Source: Methanobacteriota archaeon
Lineage (GTDB): Archaea > Methanobacteriota > Methanobacteria > Methanobacteriales > Methanobacteriaceae
Assembly: GCA_023409695.1 (NCBI GenBank)
Contig: JAEYQZ010000244.1
Coordinates: 1-12,125, forward strand
Direction: 5' to 3'
Length of the DNA stretch: 12,125 nucleotides
Under the pieces are notes generated by a model, which searched no databases, was not told where the DNA came from, and saw only the letters and a program-made list of their open reading frames with translations. The stretch's first letter is position 1, and each line of letters starts with the position of its first letter. A program made the position numbers and the translations under genes. This document shows positions 1 through 6,262 of this stretch, piece by piece.

Positions 1-1092
1 GTTGGTACTGGGGATGCTTTTCACCCTGAATGGCTTCAAATTATAGAAGATAGTACAGAAACTTCAAAAACAGGAATATATTCGGTTAAAGGATGCGATG
101 GTAATTCACAGACGCGCTTGATAAAGAGTATGGAACATCCTGAAACCAGTACAAATAAATGTAAATTTATTTTAACAGCGGAAGTTGAAGACCGCAATAG
201 AGTCCATCAACTCCTTATTTTACCTTCCATTGAATCTGCTTACCAGATAAGAGAAGAATTACCCTCTAAAAATATAGATAAAGAGGGTAGGCCGAGAGTT
301 GACATGAACGGGGCAGAATTAATGGATTTAATTAAAGATCACAAAGGGTTAATAGGTCCTGCCCATGCATTTACGCCCTGGACAAGCATTTACAAAGAAT
401 TTGATAGTATATATGACTGTTATGATGATACTCCTGATTTTTTAGAGCTTGGTCTTTCTGCAGATACGAATATGGCAGATAGAATAGAGGAACTTCAGGA
501 CATGCCATTTCTTTCAAATTCCGATGCACATTCACCATGGCCTTACAGGCTTGGAAGGGAATTTAATGAAATCGAAATTAAAAAAATGACCTTTAATGCA
601 TTTAAAGATGCAATAAAGGCAAAGAAAGTTGTAGGTAACTATGGATTTGATCCAAGACTTGGCAAATATCATGAAACTGGCTGTGTAAGGTGTTATGATA
701 CCATTCCAATTGAAAAAGCGCGAGAACTTAAAATGAGGTGCCCTTGCGGCGGACTTATAAAAAAAGGTGTTAAAGATAGGATAAGTGACATTGCAAAATG
801 GAATGAGCCGCATCATCCAAAATTTAGGCCTCAATATACTCATATTCTTCCATTAGCTGAAATAATAAGCCTTGTCCATGGAAAAGGAATTACTACGGTT
901 TATGTGCAGAAAATATGGAAAGAACTGGTGCAGACCTTTGGAAGTGAAATAGAAGTACTGATTTATGCACCTCTTGATGAGGTTGCAAGAACTGAATCTA
1001 AACTGGCAGGGGTTATAAAGTCATTTAGAGAAAATACTTTGAATATTCAATCTGGTTCTGGTGGACATTATGGACAGATTGTGTTAGATTGA
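1..1092 (+). CDS. Endonuclease Q-like PHP-domain DNA repair nuclease (5' truncated by window edge)
   Basis: The reading frame is open from base 1 to the TGA at 1090-1092, so 363 residues are visible and the start lies outside the window. It matches the endonuclease Q family (formerly the TIGR00375 group), which nicks DNA 5' of deaminated bases such as uracil and hypoxanthine and at abasic sites. Visible hallmarks are GTGDAFHPEW at residues 2-11, PAHAFTPWTS around residues 120-129, the late PHP metal-site motif SNSDAHSPW (Asp175 and His177), and a four-Cys zinc-finger-like element (Cys228, Cys231, Cys247, Cys249). The C-terminal tail is GSGGHYGQI. The N-terminal HxH metal site must lie upstream. 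A TTG near 118 is internal and not the start, because homology continues to the left of it. The gene seems functionally unrelated to the cluster downstream. Family assignment is firm from the motifs; substrate range is taken from characterised relatives. Confidence 0.88.
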   Translation, partial: VGTGDAFHPEWLQIIEDSTETSKTGIYSVKGCDGNSQTRLIKSMEHPETSTNKCKFILTAEVEDRNRVHQLLILPSIESAYQIREELPSKNIDKEGRPRVDMNGAELMDLIKDHKGLIGPAHAFTPWTSIYKEFDSIYDCYDDTPDFLELGLSADTNMADRIEELQDMPFLSNSDAHSPWPYRLGREFNEIEIKKMTFNAFKDAIKAKKVVGNYGFDPRLGKYHETGCVRCYDTIPIEKARELKMRCPCGGLIKKGVKDRISDIAKWNEPHHPKFRPQYTHILPLAEIISLVHGKGITTVYVQKIWKELVQTFGSEIEVLIYAPLDEVARTESKLAGVIKSFRENTLNIQSGSGGHYGQIVLD

Positions 1093-1300
1093 ATATTTTA
1101 ATTTAAATCATTTATTCTCTTTTTAAATAGTTAATAGCTGCCAGTTTAATCAGTTGGCGATGTATAGATTTGATAGATAAATTTAAAGTAGTGACTATTT
1201 TTATGGACCAAAAACCTGTCAAAAATCATGCCCCTAAAAACCTATGATTTTGCAGACCATGATTTTCGAAAGTTTTAGCTATAATTTTTTTAATGATTCT

Positions 1301-1351
1301 TTAACCAGTAGTTAATTTTTAACTATCAGTTAAATTTTAACTTGTAGTTAA
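1301..1351. promoter_or_regulatory. Operator-like array A: three TTAAC-N5-GTTAA palindromes at 18-bp spacing
   Basis: Three palindromes with perfect TTAAC/GTTAA arms lie at 1301-1315, 1319-1333 and 1337-1351. The start-to-start distance is exactly 18 bp. The spacers are CAGTA, TATCA and TTGTA; copies 2 and 3 extend to TTAACT-N3-AGTTAA. Odd-length palindromes of this size are typical binding sites for dimeric TetR-family repressors, and two such genes follow. The array ends two bases before a TATA-like box (1354-1361), so it covers the expected BRE/upstream face of that promoter. The repeat pattern is directly visible; the binding protein is inferred. Confidence 0.75.
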
Positions 1352-1353
1352 CA

Positions 1354-1361
1354 TTATATAA
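1354..1361 (+). promoter_or_regulatory. Candidate TATA box for the first tetR gene
   Basis: TTATATAA sits immediately after operator array A. Archaeal transcription would be expected to start about 25 bp downstream, near 1380, giving a leader of more than 200 nucleotides before the regulator ATG at 1605. A second AT-rich candidate, TTTATAG near 1513-1519, would give a leader of about 65 nucleotides. The sequence cannot decide between them. Confidence 0.4.
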
Positions 1362-1604
1362 AACTTTTGTTTAAGATTAATATAACACAAATCATCCAAT
1401 AGAAAAAAAATTTTAAAAATTTAAATTATAGTTTTAACTTTAACATATCGGGATATATGTGCTGTAATAATGTTTATCTATCATATAATGGCATTTGAAG
1501 CTCATCATTAAATTTATAGACCGAACCTTTATTATCTTATTGGACTAATTTTAAAATAGTAAAATAATGAGCTTAAAGTTAGATAAAATTTAGAGGAGGA
1601 TCAT

Positions 1605-2246
1605 ATGGCTATTTCTAGAAAACAACGAGAAAGAGAACAGAGGCGCAATGGACTTATAGATGCTGCAGAAAAACTTTTCTTTGAGAAAGGTTACGATAAT
1701 GTTACAATGGATGAAATAGCAGATGGAGCTGAAGTTAATAAAGCACTGCTGTACTATTACTTCAAGAATAAAGAAGCTCTGTTTTTCGCTGTTGATCTTC
1801 GTGGAGTTAGAATATTGCATGAAATGTATGTAAAATGTTCTAATCTTGATATTGATGGTTATACTAAAGTAAAAGCAATGATTAAAAGCCTTTTTGAATT
1901 TTCTAAGGATTATCCAGATTATTTCCGTATTTACCGTTATGCAAGAACAGAAAGATTCCAGATGAGTGATAATGAAGATGCAAAAGAACTTGTGGATCTG
2001 ACAACTGGAATATGGAGAATCATGGTTGAAGCGATACTTCAAGGAATGAAGGATGGGACCATCCGAAAGGATGTGGATCCTGTAGAAATGTCTATTTATA
2101 TTAATGTTATGAGTATGAGCGCTTTAAATATTGATATGGGCTTTAAACTAATATTGGAAGGTAGGGGAATACATCAAAACAAATTCTGGGAAGATTTGCA
2201 GCGTTTTTTAGATCCTGCAATTACAAATCGTTCTTTAATTGATTAA
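1605..2246 (+). CDS. TetR/AcrR-family transcriptional regulator (first of tandem pair)
   Basis: A 213-residue protein with the usual TetR length. The N-terminal DNA-binding domain runs from about residues 17 to 63. AAEKLFFEKGYDNVTMDEIA leads into the helix-turn-helix and is followed by the recognition-helix end LLYYYFKNKEAL, the family's typical YYYF..KE.L pattern. Residues 70-213 form the ligand-binding and dimerisation half, which is rich in Tyr, Phe and Met and fits a hydrophobic effector. The start is fixed by a strong Shine-Dalgarno GAGGAGG at 1593-1599, five to six bases before the ATG. Operator array A lies about 250 bp upstream, so autoregulation is likely. It is paralogous to the next gene: both start MAIS and share the FFEKGYDNV segment, but the C-terminal halves differ strongly. 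The effector is unknown. Confidence 0.9.
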   Translation: MAISRKQREREQRRNGLIDAAEKLFFEKGYDNVTMDEIADGAEVNKALLYYYFKNKEALFFAVDLRGVRILHEMYVKCSNLDIDGYTKVKAMIKSLFEFSKDYPDYFRIYRYARTERFQMSDNEDAKELVDLTTGIWRIMVEAILQGMKDGTIRKDVDPVEMSIYINVMSMSALNIDMGFKLILEGRGIHQNKFWEDLQRFLDPAITNRSLID

Positions 2247-2316
2247 ACTGTGTAGATAATAATTGCCGCCATTAAGAAATGGAATTACATGTATCAACTA
2301 AATTTTTATATTAAAA

Positions 2317-2329
2317 TGACTAAATGTTA
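2317..2329. promoter_or_regulatory. Single degenerate operator-like site before the second tetR gene
   Basis: TGACTAAATGTTA matches the TAAC-N5-GTTA core of the two arrays with one mismatch in the left arm. Its right arm, TGTTA, equals that of the mtrA-side array. There is no neighbouring copy 18 bp on either side. It lies 44 bp before the second regulator ATG. It could be a weak site or chance in AT-rich DNA. Confidence 0.3.
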
Positions 2330-2372
2330 CACAATATAGCTCTATTTTAAATTATTTGGCCTGGGTGAGACA

Positions 2373-3050
2373 ATGGCAATTTCAGATAGGAAAAAACGGG
2401 AGAAAGAATATAGGAGGCAGTCTATTATCGATGCCGCTGAAAAGCTGTTTTTTGAGAAAGGTTATGATAACGTTTCTATGAATGATATTGCAGGTGTGGT
2501 TGAATTGAACAGGGCCACTATTTATCTTTATTTTGAGAATAAGGAAGCATTGTGCTTTGCAGTTGTTTTGAGGGGAGTTAGAATGTTAAATGCGATGATC
2601 AAAGATAATGTAAGGAAAGCTATTGATCGTCAAAAGATAAATACGATCGGAAGGTCATATTACACATTTTTCACGGCATATCCTCAATATCTCCAAGTCT
2701 ATACTTTTTTTCAATCTGGAAGGTTTAATTTAACTGGTTTAAGGGGCCGCGCATACCAAGATGTAAATGAGATACTTAAATTGCAGAGGGACATTTTTGA
2801 CTTTATACATATAAATATTAAAGACGGAATAAGAAAAGGAAGCATTCTTTCAGATATAGACGGGGTAAAGAGAGAGGGAATACGTCAAGATATAGATTCT
2901 TTTTATGCAACTAGTTTAATTTTAACTACAATAGATAGTATCATAAAGCTTCCCCCATCTTTAGGGGAAGAACTTAAAGATAGAGAAATAACTGAATACC
3001 AATTTGAAGCACTTTTAATGCACTTTGTAAGTAGATTACTTATGAATTAA
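2373..3050 (+). CDS. TetR/AcrR-family transcriptional regulator (second of tandem pair)
   Basis: A 225-residue TetR-type repressor. The DNA-binding domain covers about residues 18-64: AAEKLFFEKGYDNVSMNDIA, then the turn and recognition helix LNRATIYLYFENKEAL. Residues 70-225 form the divergent effector-binding half, with a hydrophobic dimerisation end (MHFVSRLL). The start ATG is preceded by GGTGA and four bases, the same spacing seen at the MoxR-type gene at 7028. The gene lies 126 bp after its paralogue in the same direction. Recognition-helix residues differ from the first regulator (LNRATIYLYFEN versus VNKALLYYYFKN), which fits different operator preferences. It sits directly upstream of operator array B and the mtrA-like gene cluster, so it is the best candidate regulator of that cluster. 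The effector is not predictable. Confidence 0.9.
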   Translation: MAISDRKKREKEYRRQSIIDAAEKLFFEKGYDNVSMNDIAGVVELNRATIYLYFENKEALCFAVVLRGVRMLNAMIKDNVRKAIDRQKINTIGRSYYTFFTAYPQYLQVYTFFQSGRFNLTGLRGRAYQDVNEILKLQRDIFDFIHINIKDGIRKGSILSDIDGVKREGIRQDIDSFYATSLILTTIDSIIKLPPSLGEELKDREITEYQFEALLMHFVSRLLMN

Positions 3051-3140
3051 TGTTGATAATGTTATTCAATCTAAAATTAGTTATTCTATTTTAAATTTTA
3101 ATTTTTTAGCCATTATTTACACTCTAGGAAATATATTTAC

Positions 3141-3147
3141 TTTTTTT
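3141..3147 (+). terminator. T-run terminator candidate after the second tetR gene
   Basis: A run of seven T lies about 90 bp after the stop codon, within T-rich DNA that continues to about 3225. Archaeal RNA polymerase commonly terminates at such T-tracts without a hairpin. No stable stem is seen before it. Confidence 0.4.
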
Positions 3148-3239
3148 CTAATTTTGATAACTTAAAAAGCATATTTAATGTTTTTTGCCATTTAGATTTC
3201 GATTTTTTTTTATTTTTCCATGTAAGTTTTACCCAAACA

Positions 3240-3247
3240 TTTATATT
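3240..3247 (+). promoter_or_regulatory. Candidate TATA box of the mtrA-like operon
   Basis: TTTATATT matches the methanogen TATA-box pattern and is preceded by an A-rich BRE-like stretch. The expected transcription start about 25 bp downstream falls near 3270, inside the operator array that begins at 3252. A bound repressor would therefore cover the start site, a simple repression layout. Confidence 0.55.
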
Positions 3248-3251
3248 GCAC

Positions 3252-3300
3252 TAACACTATGTTATAAAATAACACTGTGTTAAAAAATAACAACATGTTA
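3252..3300. promoter_or_regulatory. Operator-like array B: three TAACA-N3-TGTTA palindromes at 18-bp spacing
   Basis: Perfect palindromes lie at 3252-3264 (TAACACTATGTTA), 3270-3282 (TAACACTGTGTTA) and 3288-3300 (TAACAACATGTTA), exactly 18 bp apart. All three have five-base arms TAACA/TGTTA. In the fourth register (3306-3318) only a half-site-like TGAC remains. The array begins five bases after the TATA-like box and covers the predicted transcription start. Its core and spacing match array A at 1301-1351, but the fifth arm base is A here and T there. Control by one or both neighbouring TetR proteins is the natural inference. Confidence 0.8.
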
Positions 3301-3398
3301 TAAAATGACAGGTGGAAAGCCATGAGATCTCCAAGGTAAAAAAAGTTTAAAAAAAGCCAATGGAATTAGAATTTTCCATCTAAAGGAGGTTAAATTGT

Positions 3399-3965
3399 AT
3401 GTCAAATAAAAAAGCGCCAGCAGAAAATTGGCCTGTAATGTCAGGTGAATATACAACTGGTGATCCTGAAAGTGCTGTAGCAGTAGTCACACTAGGATCA
3501 CACCTGGAAGATATGCCTGTTGCAGCAGGAGCTGCAATATCAGGACCTTTGCATACTGAAAATTTAGGTATTGAAAAGGTCATTGCAAATACTGTTTCCA
3601 ATCCTAACATAAGGTTCCTGGTAGTATGTGGTACTGAAGTTCAGGGACATGTCACTGGCCAAACTATCCAAGCTCTGCATGAGAACGGTGTAGATAAGGA
3701 TATGAAAGTAGTCGGATCACAGGGAGCTATACCAATTCTTGATAATATGACCGAAGAGGGGATTCAGAGATTTAGAGATCAGCTGGAAATAGTTAGTCTA
3801 GTGGATGTGGAAGATCCTGCAACCATCCAGTCAAAAATTGAGGGCTGTTTGGTTAACGATGCAGGGGCCTATGAAGAAGAAACTTCAGTTATTCCATTAC
3901 TAGGAAAACTTAAAGACCCAAATAGGGTAATTGAAGATTCACAGATAGCTGAATGCGCAGAATAG
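3399..3965 (+). CDS. Soluble MtrA-like corrinoid protein (methyl-H4MPT:CoM methyltransferase subunit A paralogue)
   Basis: A 188-residue protein clearly homologous to the cytoplasmic corrinoid domain of MtrA. MtrA carries cobalamin and shuttles the methyl group from methyl-tetrahydromethanopterin to coenzyme M. The signature EVQGHVTGQ places a histidine at residue 84, the position of the cobalt-ligating His84 known in MtrA. TENLGIEKVIANTVSNPNIR, the ALHENG segment and SQGAIPILDN are also family-typical. The C-terminal membrane helix of canonical MtrA (usually about 240 residues) is absent: the chain ends in a polar tail, DSQIAECAE. The next gene starts 12 bp later, so this is not a recent frameshift. 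A strong GGAGGT at 3385-3390, eight bases before the ATG, implies high translation. No other mtr subunit gene is nearby, so it probably works outside the Mtr complex as a soluble C1 or corrinoid carrier. The symbol is left blank because it is not the operon mtrA. Confidence 0.9.
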   Translation: MSNKKAPAENWPVMSGEYTTGDPESAVAVVTLGSHLEDMPVAAGAAISGPLHTENLGIEKVIANTVSNPNIRFLVVCGTEVQGHVTGQTIQALHENGVDKDMKVVGSQGAIPILDNMTEEGIQRFRDQLEIVSLVDVEDPATIQSKIEGCLVNDAGAYEEETSVIPLLGKLKDPNRVIEDSQIAECAE

Positions 3966-3977
3966 TGGAGAAATTTA

Positions 3978-5444
3978 ATGTCAAAAGCAAAATTAGATAA
4001 CCTGGATAATGGATCGGACATTACAAATGTTTCGGAATACACTCGTAAAGTCTCTAATCTTGAAAGGGTCTTTTTATGGCACCCTAACTGCAATGTATCT
4101 ATGGTTACAAGGATTAAAGGAAATGTTTCGCAGGAAAGGCTTCATAGCGCATTAAATATGGTTAGACAGATGCATCCACTTGTTGGTGCAAAGATTGTGT
4201 TTGACGAGGATTATAATGCGTGGTTTTCGACTGAAAGTGTCCCACAGTACAAGGTTAAGGTTGTTAATAGAGTTTCAGATACACAATGGTTCGGAGAATT
4301 ACAAAACGAGGTTCAAACACCATTTGATCTGGAGGTTGGCCCGCTAGTCAAGTTTATATTGGTTCATTCTGAGGAAGTGTCTGATCTGGTGGTGATATGC
4401 AATCACAGCATCTGTGATGGAATGGCGCTCGTATATCTAGTCCGTGACTTGCTTAACTGTTACATGGATCCTGAACAGGAAATCAAAACATTGTTTCCTC
4501 ATTATAGCGATGAATTTCTTCCAGATAAAGGTGGATTTTCATTGTCATCAGTTTTGGGAAGACTAATCATGTATCAGGTAAACAGAAAGTGGAAAAAGCA
4601 TCCTTATTATTTTACCCATGAAGACTATGTTGCACTTCAAACTGCATACTGGGAAAAGAATCAGTATGGGGCGGTTCTCCTTGAACTTGATCCTTCTGAA
4701 ATAAAAATACTTTCAAAGCAGTGTAAAAAGAATGGTGTTTCAATTGGATCTGCAGTAACAGCAGCATTCATAGCAGCATATGAAGATGTTTTAGGTCATT
4801 TTGCAAAGAATCAAAAGCTAATATCGGTTCCATTTGACCTTCGTAGACATTCAGTTACTCCTATTGGGGATGTATTTTGCTTCTGTGTAGGATCACCACG
4901 ATTCTCATATAACTACGAATTAAAAAAGTCATTTTGGGAGAATGTAGTAGTTTTACATAATGAAATCCACAAAAGGGTTAAAAAATTGGATTCTTCTGGC
5001 CTTAAAGCTCTTGATTTGCACCCCACACTCATGGACGCATTTTCCTGTTTCGTGCCTTTAAAAAAAGTTATTCCAGATGCATATGCAAAAACGGAAAATC
5101 TGAAGCAATTTTCACAGGACACGAAGAATATAGCCTTTGAAGTTGCAGATAAATCTGAACACTTGAATCCAGATATAATTCCTTCAAATTTAGGACGGCT
5201 TAATATACCTGAGAATTATGGTGATCTTCAAATTGATCGCATGGTATTTCTCCCTGCAATAAGTGATATTGTCCCTTTAATTTTGGGAGGGATCAGCATT
5301 GGTGGCAGGATGGTACTTTCAATGACTTATCCTGAGCCGAAGGGCAACAGCCTGAAAATGGCCGATGAAATGATTCAGATTCGTAACAGGGCTCTAAAAT
5401 ATCTGGGCTTTCTGGATAAAGCAAGCGAAAAAGCAATTGTATGA
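3978..5444 (+). CDS. Stand-alone condensation/alcohol-acyltransferase-type protein
   Basis: A 488-residue protein of the CoA-dependent acyltransferase superfamily, which includes NRPS condensation domains, PapA5-like enzymes and alcohol acetyltransferases. The catalytic HxxxDG motif is intact as NHSICDGMA (His143, Asp147, Gly148). The N-terminal lobe shows LNMVRQMHPLVGAKIV (residues 59-74), typical of the family's 'HP.L...' segment. The C-terminal lobe shows VPFDLRRHS (284-292) and SNLGRL (403-408), at the place where the family has a structural motif near the solvent channel. No adenylation or carrier domain is attached or nearby, so it is not an NRPS module. It probably transfers an acyl group from a thioester to a hydroxyl or amine. 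It starts 12 bp after the mtrA-like stop behind GGAG, so both are probably co-transcribed. The substrate is unknown. Confidence 0.82.
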   Translation: MSKAKLDNLDNGSDITNVSEYTRKVSNLERVFLWHPNCNVSMVTRIKGNVSQERLHSALNMVRQMHPLVGAKIVFDEDYNAWFSTESVPQYKVKVVNRVSDTQWFGELQNEVQTPFDLEVGPLVKFILVHSEEVSDLVVICNHSICDGMALVYLVRDLLNCYMDPEQEIKTLFPHYSDEFLPDKGGFSLSSVLGRLIMYQVNRKWKKHPYYFTHEDYVALQTAYWEKNQYGAVLLELDPSEIKILSKQCKKNGVSIGSAVTAAFIAAYEDVLGHFAKNQKLISVPFDLRRHSVTPIGDVFCFCVGSPRFSYNYELKKSFWENVVVLHNEIHKRVKKLDSSGLKALDLHPTLMDAFSCFVPLKKVIPDAYAKTENLKQFSQDTKNIAFEVADKSEHLNPDIIPSNLGRLNIPENYGDLQIDRMVFLPAISDIVPLILGGISIGGRMVLSMTYPEPKGNSLKMADEMIQIRNRALKYLGFLDKASEKAIV

Positions 5445-5475
5445 TGATATAAAAAGTTAATAGAGGTTTTTAAAC

Positions 5476-6240
5476 ATGCCAACTGTTAAAGTGAATGATA
5501 TAAACATGTATTATGAGGTACATGGCGATGGAGAACCACTGGTAATTCTTCAAGAAGCAGGTATTGAAATTAGTTCTATGTATAACCTTTTAGATGCATT
5601 TGCTGAAAATTATCAGGTCATAGCTTTGGATAATCGAGGCGCTGGTAGGACAGATATGCCAGATGAACTTTATTCCATTGAAATGATGGCTGAAGATACA
5701 ATTAGTCTTATGGATAAAATTGGCATAAAGAATGCTCATTTTCTGGGGATTTCTATGGGCGCGCGTATTGCGCTTGTAATCGCTGCAAAATATTCTGAAA
5801 GGGTTAAAAGTTTAATCTTAAATGTGGCAGCTGTAAGTTTTCCAGACACATATAAATCTATATTGGATGTTTCACTTGAAAATGCCAATTTAAAGGAAAA
5901 ACTGCTCCAAAAAACAGGAATAGTATTCATACAGAAGTATCCACCTAACCCTGAATCCTTTCTCAGACAGTTAAAAGCCATGGCTGATTTTGACGGCAGG
6001 GGCCATTTGGATCAAATTAAGGTGTCTACGATTGTAATAAATGGTACAAAGGATCATTTGGTGCCTATAGGACTAACTGAAGAGCTTACACGGGGGATTA
6101 TGGATGTAAAACTTGTTCTTGTTGATGAAGGTCATTATTTTGCAGCATTGAAACCAGAATTACTCATTAATCATTCATTAGAGTTCCTGAGAGAAGTTGG
6201 AACAAAAACAGTTTTAAAACAGAATATTAAAATTATGTAA
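5476..6240 (+). CDS. Alpha/beta-hydrolase fold protein
   Basis: A 254-residue single-domain alpha/beta hydrolase, the usual length for small esterase or C-C hydrolase members. The nucleophile elbow is GISMGA (Ser93). The acid is probably Asp193 in GTKDHLVP and the base His220 in DEGHYFAALKP. LDNRGAGRTDMP (residues 51-62) is the common strand-4 motif. The usual HG oxyanion motif after strand 3 is replaced by LQEAGIEISS (about residues 25-34), which may alter the oxyanion hole. No signal peptide is seen, so it is cytoplasmic. It lies 31 bp after the acyltransferase, behind AGAGGT, and 22 bp before a DUF2284 gene, so it belongs to the operon. It may hydrolyse an ester made or used by the acyltransferase, or act as a thioesterase. 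The reaction is not predictable. Confidence 0.85.
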   Translation: MPTVKVNDINMYYEVHGDGEPLVILQEAGIEISSMYNLLDAFAENYQVIALDNRGAGRTDMPDELYSIEMMAEDTISLMDKIGIKNAHFLGISMGARIALVIAAKYSERVKSLILNVAAVSFPDTYKSILDVSLENANLKEKLLQKTGIVFIQKYPPNPESFLRQLKAMADFDGRGHLDQIKVSTIVINGTKDHLVPIGLTEELTRGIMDVKLVLVDEGHYFAALKPELLINHSLEFLREVGTKTVLKQNIKIM

Positions 6241-6262
6241 AAACTACGATGGGATGTATTAG

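Larger units (their letters stand above)
1093..1604. other. Long AT-rich intergenic region upstream of the first tetR gene
   Basis: These 512 bases show no convincing gene. A short T-run near 1120 could end endonuclease Q transcription. At 1222-1266 there is a perfect 9-bp inverted repeat (AAAATCATG at 1222-1230, CATGATTTT at 1258-1266). An alternative inner partner, ATGATTTT at 1244-1251, would allow two competing hairpins. The three-copy operator array lies at 1301-1351 with a TATA-like box just after it. About 220 bases then remain before the regulator start; they contain a second TATA-like stretch near 1513-1519. Only very short open frames are present (for example 13 codons from the ATG at 1458). 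Confidence 0.6.
3051..3398. other. Regulatory intergenic region upstream of the mtrA-like cluster
   Basis: No gene is seen in these 348 bases. The left part is T-rich, with a seven-T run at 3141-3147 and longer T stretches around 3200-3220 that can terminate the regulator transcript. The right part carries a TATA-like box (3240-3247), operator array B (3252-3300) and a leader ending in a strong Shine-Dalgarno. The leader from the expected start near 3270 would be about 130 nucleotides. Confidence 0.65.

Noticed and set aside
532..843. Minus-strand frame of 103 codons inside the endonuclease Q gene
   Set aside because: It is opposite the conserved PHP and zinc-finger coding region and has no protein-like features of its own.
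118..1092. TTG at 118 as the start of endonuclease Q
   Set aside because: The frame is open to base 1 and the upstream residues include the family motif GTGDAFHPEW, so the gene is cut by the window edge.
1590..2042. Minus-strand open frame of 150 codons opposite the first tetR gene
   Set aside because: It overlaps a clear TetR gene. Its translation is rich in Phe, Ile, Ser and Cys with no family pattern, which is typical of antisense of AT-rich coding DNA.
1301..3300. The short regularly spaced repeats as a CRISPR array
   Set aside because: Repeats are 13-15 bp palindromes with only 3-5 bp between them and three copies each. There are no unique spacers of CRISPR length and no cas genes, so operator sites fit better.
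3399..3965. The mtrA-like gene as a truncated pseudogene of full-length mtrA
   Set aside because: It has a strong ribosome site, intact conserved motifs including His84, and the next gene starts 12 bp after its stop with no remnant of a membrane-helix coding segment.
3978..5444. NRPS gene cluster
   Set aside because: Only a condensation-type domain is present. There is no adenylation domain, carrier protein or phosphopantetheinyl transferase in the window.
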